This document shows, piece after piece, positions 33,323 to 46,500 of a stretch of DNA of 64,000 nucleotides. The stretch spans positions 131,501 through 195,500 of the forward strand of contig CM062202.1 in assembly GCA_031216445.1 (NCBI GenBank), read 5' to 3'. Numbering within the stretch: the first letter of the stretch is position 1; every line of letters begins with the position of its first letter. The notes under the pieces are model-generated. The model was not told the DNA's origin, ran no database searches, and worked only from the letters and a program-made list of their open reading frames with translations. Made by a program: the position numbers and the translations under genes. The stretch comes from Lateolabrax maculatus. Its lineage: Eukaryota > Chordata > Actinopteri > Acropomatiformes > Lateolabracidae.

Positions 33323-36300
33323 CAGACTGTACTGAAGGAGGGGGATCTGATGAAACAGACAAACTCGTTCCAGCGCTGGAAGAGACGATACCTGAAACTA
33401 AGAGGGAGAACTCTGTACTACGCTCAGACCGCTAAGGTGACTGCTGCTCAGGTGGAGATCAGGTGGAGATCAGGTGGACCTCAGGTGGGGGACAGGTGGA
33501 CATCAGGTGGGGGACAGGTGGACATCAGGTGGGGGACAGGTGGGGGACAGGTGGAGATCAGGTGAACATCAGGTGGGGGACAGGTGGACATCAGGTGGGG
33601 GACAGGTGGACATCAGGTGGGGGACAGGTGGACATCAGGTGGGGGACAGGTGGAGATCAGGTGAACATCAGGTGGGGGACAGGTGGACATCAGGTGGACA
33701 TCAGGTGGGGGACAGGTGGACATCAGGTGGGGGACAGGTGGACATCAGGTATGAGATCAGGTGGGACATCAGGTGGGGGACAGGTTGACATCAGGTGGGG
33801 GACAGGTGGGGGACAGGTGGAGATCAGGTGAACATCAGGTGGGGGACAGGTGGACATCAGGTGGACATCAGGTGGGGGACAGGTGGATATCAGGTATGAG
33901 ATCAGGTGGGACATCAGGTGGGGGACAGGTGGAGGAACCACAGATACATTGAACACACAGTGAACCTCTGTGTGCTGAAGCACCTGGGAGGTACACTGTG
34001 ACATCACAGTGTGGGCGTGGTCAGAAGAAGAAAGACTTGATGTTAAATTATTGTTTCAAATGTTTCTTCTGATGAATGTTCATTGATCAAATAATCAAAT
34101 TATTATTATTATTATTATTGTTATTATTATTATTATTATTTTGTGATGATGAACTTTCCTGTGAGTAAACTGTTTTCTTGCGTCTGCAGTCGATAATCTT
34201 TGATGAAGTGGACCTGACAGACGCCAGCGTGGCCGAGTCCAGCACCAAGAACGTCAACAACAGCTTCACTGTGAGTCTTCATCCTTCACCCTCTTCTTCA
34301 TTCTGGCTCCTTTGTCCTACAACACAGTGACGTTCGCCTTCTAGGTCACAGTACGCAATATACCTGCAGTGTGTTCCTCTGAGACACACACGCACTACAC
34401 ACTACACACACCATGAACACACACCACACACACCATGAACACACACTACACACACCATGAACACACACTACACACACCATGAACACACACTACACACCAC
34501 ACACGCCATGAACACACACTACACACACTACACACACACAAACACACACACACACACACACACCAGTATAACCAGGATAAGGGGGGGGTTCCCAGGAGTC
34601 CTGTGTGGGATCAGGACAGACCCGGATCGACCTCGTCCCCTCAGCTGATCCTCAGTCTGCTGCTGTCTCCTGTTTCCTGTTTCTGTCTTCTCTGTAGGAA
34701 CACTTCCTGTTGATGCTTCACAATAAAAGCCCACAGGATGCTTTTATTGTGTCGGTGTCTGTGAGTGTGTGTGAGTGCGTCTGGATGTGTGTGTATACCT
34801 GTACAACTATCTTTGTGAGAACCAGTTTGAGTTTTAGACCATGCGAGTGAGGACATGTTTGGAAAGCGAGGACGTGTTTGGAAAGCGAGGACATGTTTGG
34901 CCAGTTTAGGTTCATGTCAGAGTGGGGGGGATGCATTATGTCAATGAATGTCCTCACAAGTATAGTTGTACAAACGTGTGTGTGTGTGTGTGTGTGTTCA
35001 CTCTCTCTCAGGATGTTTTTTTATCCTTCCTCTTCTGTTTCTTCTTCCCTGTTGGTCTCCCCTCCTCCCCTCCTCCCCATCAGGGGTCGGCATGACGACA
35101 GACAGGAAGTAGGCTTGAGTCATACGACAGGATGTAGGCGGGGCTGGTGGAGGGAGGGAGGGAGAGGCAGTCATAGAACAGCAGAGGAGCAACAGACCAT
35201 CCCAGTATCACATTAACAAGACCAGAACCAGGTCTCCTCAAGTACTGAACCCTCCTGGATCAGGACTGGACTTTGCAGTTGACCAGATTCTGAAGTGGAT
35301 TTTTGAACCAAACAGATCGCTGGTCCTTTGTGACGCGTTGAAACTTTCCAGGTAAGAGGCTGATTGGTCAGATTCATCCCTCTGACCTGATGACATCACA
35401 GTCTAAGGTCTATGTGTAAACAGGCTCCCGATTGGCCAGAGGCACTCAGGTGTTGTTCCTGAGTTGTTATGTAAATGTCAGCTGAGGAGAAGACCAGAAA
35501 TGTGCTCAGACCTCCTGACACGGTTCCACCAGGTCCCGACATGTGACGTCTTCAGTCTCATGTCGAGCTCTCGTGTCACTCTGTAAATGAGGCTCCTGTA
35601 ATGTTTGCTCATCATTTCCAGTCACAGCAGTTTAGATGAAGTTTGTTTTCTTTGTTGGCGTCATGTGATGTGAGCTGCAGGCTCAGAGTGACGTCATTCA
35701 GCCTCAGCTTCGGGAGATGAGAATCCTCATCATGTGTCTGTCTGCTCTCTGAATGTCATGTAAGGGTCAAAGTCAAAAGATGTCAAAAAATAAATATTCA
35801 AAAGTACATATACCCAAAAACTCTACTTCAGTACAGTAAAGAAGTATATGTACTTCCTACTTTGTAATGAAGTATTTGTAATCTGATGATGGAAGAAGCT
35901 GATGAGCGAGACATCTGGCTTCTTTCCCGTCTCTGTGGAGAGCTGCACTTGCTCAGTACCGATTGGAAGGATGTAGATTGTTGTTCCTGTGTAGCAGAAA
36001 TGAGCTGTTGACTGATGTGATAATGGCGTTTCAGATCGGTCGATGGCCTCGCGTACTCGCAGATACCCAATCCAGCATTTTAAGCTGTATCGGAGGCGAT
36101 TCCCATGCTGGTATTGGAACAACTTTACAGCATTATGATCTATGTTTGCTGTAACCAGCAACTTGATAGCTCGCTGGCCCAATGAGGCGGACATTTGCTT
36201 GGAGGTCAAGTGTTTGTGAGGTTGTGTGTGCGTGTGCATGCATTTGCAGATGCATTAGTGTACGTGGTCGCAGCTATTGTTTGTTCTTCTATAATCTTAT

Positions 36301-37068
36301 CTGTCTTATCATTGTTGTGTGTGTTGTAGTCGTCCTTGTTGTGATGTGACGTCACATCTACTCGACCAATCGGCACCGTGAGAACAGGGGCAACAGAACC
36401 GGCACCATGTTGGGTTCTGGTTCATGAGGGTCCTGCAGTTATTCAGTCCCGGAGATGAAACAGAGTCTGTTGGTTCTCACAGGAAGCAGAAAGAAACACT
36501 TTAATGCGATTTTACATAGTGTGTGTAGCTGAGGACTGAACACTGTGTCCCTCTCTTCATTATTCTTCTTTATCAAACCTGTAACTGTGTCCGCCTGCTG
36601 AGTCCATGTCTCAGCCATCAGCTCCTGTCTGGTGCCCAATATAAAGACCCTCTGTCTTTATATTGAGTTTTACCTGCTCAGCCAGCAGGCTTCAGGTAGA
36701 TATTATGAAGGGCCGTGTGTGTATGGACATGTACATGCTACATAGTGAGGACGTTTTTAAACAACAAAGTGAGGACATTTTTGCAGCACAACTTCAAAGG
36801 TTGTTTGAGGGTTTAGGTTCAGGTAAGGGTTGGGGGGGGGGGTCAGTGTCTGTGCGTGTAGGTGAGTGAGTGTGTGTGCGTGTAGGTGAGTGTGTAGGTG
36901 AGTGGGTGAGTGTGTAGGTGAGTGTGTGTGTGTGTATGTGAGTGAGTGAGTGAGTGTGTAGGTCAGTGTGTGTGCGTGTAGGTGTGTGTGAGTGGGTGTG
37001 AGTGGGTGAGTCTATTTCTGTCAGTGTGGGAACAGTTTATTGTGGAGCAGCTGAACAGGACCTTTCTG

Positions 37069-37115
<47 letters not shown>

Positions 37116-37224
37116 ATGCCATATAATTAGAACAATGATCCTGTAAACTTCCAGCTGCACCAACAACAAGTCTACCAGTAAAAACTGAAGGTTAACCTCT
37201 TCACCTGTGTGTGTGTGTGTGGGT

Positions 37225-37263
<39 letters not shown>

Positions 37264-40200
37264 TTGTGTATTGTGTAGGTCATCACCCCCTGCAGACGTC
37301 TCATTCTGTGTGCAGACAACAGGAAAGAGATGGAGGAATGGATAGCAGCTCTGCGCAGCGTCCAGAACAGACAGAACTATGAGGTCTATTACCAGTGTTA
37401 TTACCAGTGTTATTACCAGTGTTATTACCAGTGTGAATCCCAGTATGAGGTGCTGACTGTGTGTCTGTTTCTCCCAGTCCACCCAGTACAGCATGGACCA
37501 CTTCAGTGGGATGCACAACTGGTACGCCTGTTCTCATGCCAGACCGACATACTGTAACGTCTGCAGAGAGGCGCTGTCAGGGGTGACATCACACGGCCTG
37601 TCCTGTGAAGGTACACATTACATACACAATACACACACTAAACACTCAATACACACACTATATACACACTATATGAGACTGATGTCTTCCTGTTTGACGT
37701 CAGAGCTTCTTACCTGGATAGAGGATCTTTGTGTTGAGTAGGTTCAGGCCTACATCAGAGGAATGATGGTACAAAGGCCCTGATATACTCTATGCTGTGT
37801 GTGTGTGTGTGTCTTAGTGTGTAAATTTAAGGCTCATAAACGCTGTGCAGTCAGAGCCACCAACAACTGTAAATGGACCACACTGGCTTCTATTGGGAAG
37901 GACATCATCGAGGACGAGGACGGGGTGAGACACTAATGAATATTCCAGGACTTTAACAGTCAATGCCTCATCTCCAGGTGTCTCCTCACGTGACCTCTGA
38001 CCTCTGTCCTCAGGTGTCGATGCCTCATCAGTGGTTGGAGGGGAACCTCCCGGTCTCAGCCAAATGTAACGTCTGTGATAAGACGTGTGGCAGCGTCCTG
38101 CGTCTGCAGGACTGGAGGTGTCTCTGGTGTAAAGCCATGGTGAGTTACTCAGATTAATGTGGTTACTGTAGTTACTGTGGTTACTGTAGTTATTGTAGTT
38201 ACTGTGGTTACTGAGGTTATTGTGGTTATTGTGGTTACTGTGGTTACTGAGGTTATTGTGGTTATTATAGTTACTGTGGTTACTGTAGTTACTCTTGTTA
38301 CTGTAGTTATTGTGGTTACTGTGGTTACTGAGGTTATTGTGGTTATTATAGTTAATGTGGTTACTGTAGATACTCTTGTTACTGAGGTTACTGAGGTTAT
38401 TGTGGTTACTGTGGTTACTGTAGTTACTCTTGTTACTGTAGTTATTGTGGTTACTGTGGTTACTGAGGTTATTGTGGTTATTGTGGTTACTGTGGTTATT
38501 GTGGTTATTGTGGTTACTGTGGTTACTGAGGTTATTGTGGTTATTATAGTTACTGTGGTTACTGTAGTTACTCTTGTTACTGTGGTTACTGTAGTTACTG
38601 TGGTTATTGTGGTTACTGTGGTTATTGTGGTTACTGTGGTTATTGTGGTTACTGTGGTTATTGTGGTTACTGTGGTTATTGTGGTTACTGTAGTTACTGT
38701 GGTTATTGTGGTTACTGTAGTTACTCTTGTTACTGTGGTTACTCTTGTTACTGTAGTTACTGTAGTTACTGAGGTTATTGTGGTTACTGTAGTTACTGTG
38801 GTTACTGTAGTTATTGTGGTTACTGTGGTTACTGAGGTTATTGTGGTTATTATAGTTACTGTGGTTACTGTAGATATTCTTGTTACTGAGGTTACTGAGG
38901 TTACTGTGGTTACTGTAGTTACTGAGGTTATTGTGGTTACTGTGGTTACTGTAGTTACTGAGATTATTGTGGTTACTGAGGTTATTGTGGATACTGTAGT
39001 TACTGTGGTTACTGTAGTTACTGTAGTTACTGAGGTTATTGTGGTTACTGTAGTTACTGTAGTTACTGAGATTATTGTGGTTACTGTGGTTACTGTAGTT
39101 ACTGTAGTTACTGAGGTTACTGTAGTTACTGTGGTTATTGTGGTTACTGAGGTTACTGTGGTTACTGAGGTTACTGTGGTTACTGTAGTTACTGTGGTTA
39201 CTGTAGTTACTGTAGTTACTGAGGTTATTGTGGTTTCTGTAGTTACTGTGGTTACTGTAGTTACTGTGGTTACTGTGGTTACTGGGGTTATTGTGGTTAC
39301 TGTGGTTACTGTAGTTACTGTGGTTACTGTGGTTACTGTAGTTACTGAGGTTATTGTGGTTACTGTAGTTACTGTAGTTACTGTGGTTACTGTAGTTACT
39401 GGGGTTACTGAGGTTACTGAGGTTACTGTGGTTACTGTGGTTACTGAGGTTACTGTAGTTACTGAGGTTATTGTGGTTACTATAGTTACTGTGGTTACTG
39501 TAGTTACTGAGGTTATTGTGGTTACTATAGTTACTGTGGTTACTGTAGTTACTGAGGTTATTGTGGTTATTGTGGTTACTGTAGTTACTGTAGTTACTGA
39601 GGTTATTGTGGTTACTGTGGTTACTGAGGTTACTGTAGTTACTGTAGTTACTGAGGATACCGTGGTTGCTGAGGTGATGAGGGTGAAAATCCTCCTGGTG
39701 TTGTAAAGGTGTACTTAAGCGATGTTCTCACTGAATGAGAACAGTGTTGTAGTGAATTGTGAGTCTGATGGACACAAACTTTATACAGAACATATCATGT
39801 GACATGTTCCACCGCCATGTGCTGGTTTTCCATGTCAGCGTGTCCCTCTCTGCTGCAGGTGCACTCTGGCTGTAAGGAGCAGCTGTCCTCTAAGTGTCCT
39901 CTGGGTCAGTGTAAAGTGTCCGTCATCCCTCCGACAGCTCTGAACAGCATCGACTCTGACGGTGAGACTCAAACATCTCATTGCCGATTAACAATGTTAA
40001 CAATTAACTACAACACCTGAGGTCACGTACTGAAGTTTACTCACTTGTGTGTTGAGGTTTCTGGAAGGCGTCGTGTCCCCCTTCCTGCACCAGTCCTCTG
40101 CTGGTGTTCGTCAACTCTAAGAGTGGAGACAATCAGGGTGTCAAGTTCCTGCGACGCTTCAAACAGCTGCTGAACCCAGCACAGGTGTTCGACCTGATGA

Positions 40201-40272
40201 ACGGGGGACCACACCTGGGGTGAGACAGAGGTGGGGAGGTGGGTTATATTCATGTGCAAACATTAAATTTAC

Positions 40273-40339
<67 letters not shown>

Positions 40340-40450
40340 AGTCTGCGTTTGTTCCAGAAGTTTGATACGTTCAGGATCCTGGTGTGTGGAGGAGACGGCA
40401 GTGTCGGCTGGGTTCTGTCTGAGATCGATGCTCTCACCCTGCACAAACAG

Positions 40451-40521
<71 letters not shown>

Positions 40522-43500
40522 CACAGATGGGTGACAAACTAATAGACAAACCAACCAAGAGTCTTTTTTTTTAACTCAGATTTTATTAATTTTCGGTATA
40601 TAACAACATTAAAGAACACATTACAGCGTCAGTGGGGTACATGTTCTTAATAATAATCCTCAAATGTCTCTGACATCAGTCCAAGTGGTCTGTGGTTTGT
40701 GGTCTGTCCGTTTTTCGCATTTCTTATTAAATTTTGTTTGCTGGAGTCTCAATATATATGTAAATCTTTCCATGTTGATTATCTCCTCAACTGTGTCCAG
40801 CCAGTTCCTCTGAGGGGGGGGGTCCTCTCTACACCATTTCCTGGTGATTGCCTTCTTGGCCGCAGCCAGCAGAATTTTTACCAGATATTCGTCTTCATAT
40901 TGTACATTTTTCCTTGTCAGGTTACACAGGTATAATATCTCACATGACTTTGGTAGTTCATATCCCAGTATTGTTTTCAATTCTACCCACACATCATTCC
41001 AATAATTTCTCATTTTAGTACATTCCCAAAAAACATGAGTGTGACCTGCATTCTGCTCTCCACACCGTCTCCAGCATGTTTGTTGTGTAGTTGTAATTTT
41101 GCTCTTTGTTTTGGGAGTAATAAAGAACCTGATCATATTTTTCCAGCAAAATTCTTTCCACATCCTGGAGCTGGTGGTGGTTCGCTGTACATCACATATG
41201 TTAAACCAGTCCTCTTCAGTTAATGGCATTTTACTTTCTTTTACCCATCTGTCTCTTACATACAGTGTAGAAGTTCCTCTGCTCTTCTCTAGACCTTGGT
41301 ACAGTGTTGAAACCACTCTTCTAGTTATAGTTACTTTATTCAGCTCCTGGGGAAGATCTGGTTTTATTTCTTTCTCAAAGAAGTCTCTAACTTGGTAATA
41401 CCTAAACTGATCGCAATCCTCCAGTCCATATTCCCTCTTCAGTTTTTGAAAGCTTTTAATTTTCCCCCGATCAATTATTGTACATACTGCTGTAATTCCC
41501 TTGTTTATCCATTGTTCATAACTACTATCCATTGCCCCTGGTTTAAATTTAGAATCACAAGTCAGCCAGCTCAAAATCTTGATTTCCCTTTCTAAATTGT
41601 GTTTCCTAATCACTATGAACCAGATTTCCAGAGTGAATCTAGTAATTGGATCAAGCATATTCTTATATTTTTTAAACATGTCCCTATTTGCAATCATACT
41701 TTGGATATGGTATCCCTCTCTTTTTAATTCAATATCTTTCCACCTTGCAGTATATTCAGGATCACACCAATACACCAAAGGTCGAGTCTGGGCGGCATAA
41801 TAATATTCTAAGAGGTTTGGTAGGGCTAGTCCGCCTTTGTCTTTGGGAATCTGAAGAGTTGCGAGATTTTTTTGTTCCATTCGTTGAATTGTGATGTGGG
41901 GATTTCTATTGGTAATGATTGAAATAAATATAAAATCCTCGGTAAGACATTCATCTTTATGATTTCTATTCTGGAACTAAAATCCAATATTAGCGCCAAC
42001 CATCTTTCCATATCTTTTTGAATTTCTTGATTTAGAGTCCCATAATTAATTTTGTACAGTTTTGTTAAGTTTCTACTAATACTTACACCTAGGTATTTTA
42101 TTGTTTTTGCTTTCCATTTGAATTTATATGTTTGTTGAATGGCTTGGGGTGGGGTATAGTTTATGGGTAGTACCTGTGTTTTTGTCACATTGAGTTTATA
42201 ACCTGACAAGTAATAAAATGAATCCAGTCTTTCCATAAGTCTTGGAAGACAGCCATCTGGTTGTTTTAGACTGATCATAACATCATCTGCAAATAGTCCG
42301 ATTTTATGTTCTGTGCCCTTTACCTCTATCCCTGCTATACCTTCGTCTTCTCTTATTGCCTGGGCCAAAGGCTCTATGAAGATTGCAAAGAGAGTTGGCG
42401 ATAAGCAACAGCCCTGTTTAGTAGATCTTTCCAGTTTGAACCAGTTAGTGAGACTGCCATTTATTTTAATTCTAGCCTTCGGGTCTTGATAAAGTGTTTT
42501 AATAATGTTTACTGAGTCTGTATTAAAGCCAAATCTTTCTAAAGTAAGATATAAAAATTTCTAACTGACGCTATCGAAAGCTTTTTCTGCGTCCAAACTG
42601 AGCAGCAGTGCACTTTCTCCCTTTTTTTGTACTTCTTCAATTATATGTAGAGTCCTCCTTATATTATCTTGTGTTTGGCGCCCCTTGATAAAGCCACATT
42701 GATCTTCATTAATTAGTTCTGTCATAAAAGTTTCGAGTCTCTTAGCTAGGATGGTTGTACATAGATAGATAGATTACTTTATTCATCCCCGAAGGGAAAT
42801 TAGGTCGTCATAGCAGCCGGTATATTTAAATACAATAAAATACAATACAACAATAAAATACAATACAATAGAATAAAATAGAATAAAAAATAGAATAAAA
42901 TTAAATGTTCCAGTATATGGAGCGGAGTGTTGTACAGGGTACACAGTGCAAGGAGACATTTAGTGCAGTTCTGTGGTGGTGACTCTGACAGAGGTAGATG
43001 AGTTGTAGAGTCTTATTGCGGTCGGGAGGATCGATTTCCTGTAGCGTTCCTTAGAGCAGCGGGGTTGAATGAGTCTGTGGCTGAAGCTGCTCTTTAGCTT
43101 GTCCAGTGTTTTGTGGAGGGGGTGAGAGGGATTGTCCATGATCACCAGCAGTTTTGCCAGCATCCTGTCCTCCACCACCTCCTCCAGGGTGACAAGCTTA
43201 GAGCCAACCACAGACTCAGCTTTTCTGATGATTTTGTTCAGTCTGTTGGCATCCTTTGTCTTGATGCCCGCACCCCAGGACACCACAGCAAAGAAGATGG
43301 TGCTCGCCACAACAGACTTGTAGAACATCTGCAGCATCTTGTTGCAGACGTTAAAGGACCTGAGCCTCCTCAGGAAGTAAAGCCGACTCAGGCCCTTCTT
43401 GTAGACTTGTTGGTGGACCAGTCCAGTTTATTGTCCAGTGTGACACCCAGGTACTTGTATGCAGGTACCACCTCCACATCCGTCCCACCGATGCAGACAG

Positions 43501-46500
43501 GAGAGGGCAGGGGCTTGTTCCTCCTGAAGTCCACCACCATCGCCTTCGTCTTTGCCACGTTGAGCTGCAGGCGGTTCTCCCCACACCACTTCACAAAGCG
43601 GTCGACCAGGTCCCTGTACTCAGCCTCCCCCCCGCCTTCAACACATCCCACAATGGCCGTGTCATCAGAGAACTTCTGCAGATGACACGACTCAGTGCAG
43701 TGCTTAAAGTCAGCAGTGTATGTGGTGAAGAGGAAGGGGGACAGCACAGTTCCCTGGGGGGCCCCGATGTTACTGATCAGACGATCAGACACACAGTTCT
43801 GTAATCTCACAAACTGTGGTCTGCCCGTCAGATAGTCATCGACCCAAGTGATGAGGGGAGCACTCACCTGCGTGCCCTTCAGTTTGGCCTTCAGCAGTCT
43901 GGGCTGGATGGTGTTGAAGGCGCTGGAGAAGTCGAAGAACATGATCCGGACTGAGGTGTTGGGTCTGTCCAGGGAGGAGTAAGCCTTCTGCAGCAGGTAG
44001 ATGATTGCATCATCAACCCCATACATACACATATCTTACAATCACAATTTAATATTGATATAGGCCTATAATTTTCACAGAATTCCTTATCTTTCCCCTC
44101 TTTGGGATCACCGTAATTATGGCTTCTTTCCAAGAGGGGGGGGATCTTGCCTTTTTTTAAGGTTTCGTTGAATGCTGCTAATAACATTGGACCCAATTCC
44201 TTTTTAAACATTTTGTACCATTCCGCCGGGAAGCCGTCACTCCCCGGGGCTTTATTTGATTTTAACTTATTAACGGCTTCTTCCAGTTCCTTTGCTGTGA
44301 TACACGAAATTAAACTTTCATTTTGTTTCTCTCCTATTGTTGGTAGATCTAATGAACTTAAAAAGTTTCTTATTACTTCCTCGTCCGCTGAGTGTGGTTG
44401 TGTATACAGCTTTTTGTAGTACTTTTCAAAAATTTTTTCTATTTTTCCTGGTTCAAATTCTAGTGAATTGGTTGTGGGATCTCTGATTTTATGGATTGTA
44501 TTCATGAGTTGCTGTTTCCTTATTCGCCTAGCTAGTAATTTTGTAGCTTTAGGGCCTGATTCGTAATAAGTCTGCTTTAGAAGTCTAGATTTCTTTTCCA
44601 CTTCCTCTCCTAGTATCTCATTCACTTTTGTCCTCACTTCCTTGATTTGTTGAAGTAAACCTGCATCATTCGAGTCTTCATGTTGTTGCTCTAATTATTA
44701 ATGTAATTGCTCTATAATTATTATTAATTTAAGCTCTTCAATCTTCATCTGATATTATTTCAACCTAGCTTTCTTATTGTATGCTGCTCAAGATATTAGT
44801 TTTCCCCGCATAACTGCTTTCATGGCATCCCATAGAGTAGTAAAATCTACCTCCCCATTATCGTTCTCTTCCCTGTATGTATTTATTTCTGTTTTGATCT
44901 CCTCAACAAATCCTGGATTATTTAGTACACCAACATTCATTCTCCATACTGTATTCCTTTTCCTGCTGTTCATATTCAGTGTCAGGTGGAGAATACAATG
45001 ATCTGACAGATCTGCTACATTCTTCTATTCTAAATCTATCTGCTGTATTCATGAAAAAATAATCTATCCTTGTATAGACTGAGTGGGGAGCTGAGTAGTA
45101 CGTGAAGTCCCTTTCGAATGGATGTAGTTCCCTCCAGACATCTGAAATTCCCAGCTCTGTTAATACAGTATTTAAGTATCGGGACACTTGAATTTTGCTA
45201 CTTTTCTTTGCACTAGTTGTGTCCAAATCCTGATTCAGTGTATTGTTAAAATCCCCTCCACATATCAGTATCCCTTCTATTTCTTGAACAACAACTTGTA
45301 GTTGAGTGTAACTAATTGATTTTCAATTTTCCCCTTAACCAAGATGTATCTTCCTTCTTTATCTTTAATTTCCTTTAAGGTCTCAAATTTTATTCCATTT
45401 GGGATCAAAATCATTACCCCCCTTTTCCTCCCATTTTTGTACGAGCTATAGTATGTATTTTTAAATCCCAATTTTTTATATTTTTCATGCTCCTGATCCG
45501 ACAAATGTGTTTCTTGTAGAAAACTAACCTGTGCTCTTTCTTTTCTTAGTTTTGCTATGACCTTCCCTCTTTTCATTGGGTTACTTAACCCGTTCACATT
45601 CAGAGAAGCCACTTTAAGTTGGCTATGTTGCATCTCCTCCATTCTTTAAGTTTCCCCCTTCTCTCCCACTGACACCTGTAACTCGAACAACAATATGAAC
45701 TCTAACTCCAAAACAATGCTTCCGATAACAACGGGCCTCTTCAATCATGCCCGTGCCCCCGTTGGAAGGAGAGGGGAAGGTCCCCCAGTTATGGTGGGGC
45801 CCCTCACTAGAGGTGGATAGAGGTCCTGCATAGAGTCCCCCTTGCCTTCTAGTAGTGTCCAACATTTCCCTGCATTCCCACTCTACCAGTCTAAAAGAAA
45901 CGTATGAAAGGCCTAGTAGTGGGAGGCAAGCCATATCCTGGCATATAAACTCTGTATTTAACAATAAGTAAATGGATAAACAAATATAATCTCCTGGGAT
46001 ATTGCAGTGACTCTTTTTCCCCATCCTTTTCCCCCCCAACCCTGACATTGTCCCAGGGATACATTACCACAAAGCCATCCTCTGTGTTTATGAACCAAAA
46101 ATGAATAAATAATTATAAAAGCCAACACTAAAAATAATATAAAATGTCTTTTCCCTCCTCCTTTCTATCTCTTTTACTCAGAAATTTCCGGGCGTGTTCA
46201 TTAACATGCTGTACTATACAGCTAGAATATGGTGGTGATTCATACTTATTTTAAGATGAAACCTTATTCACGTCTGGATCTCCCATTTCAATCAGATGTC
46301 TTCTCCATCCTCGGCTCTCCTGAACTCCTGCAGCCTTCCTCTCGTGCGTTGAGTTAATCCACCATGCGCCCCTGGTTCCCCAACACGTTGCCATGGTGAT
46401 GCCGCCTGCATCCGCTCCTCCATCATGCGCTCCTCGTCAGCCTCCTTCATCTGTACGTCCATTCCCCTTTTCCTCATCTCTTTCGCTGCATCTTGCACGC

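Noticed and set aside
38159..39706. 515-codon VTVV repeat ORF
   Set aside because: Produced by the GTTACTGTG array in dgkd intron 7, flanked by the exon-7 donor and exon-8 acceptor.
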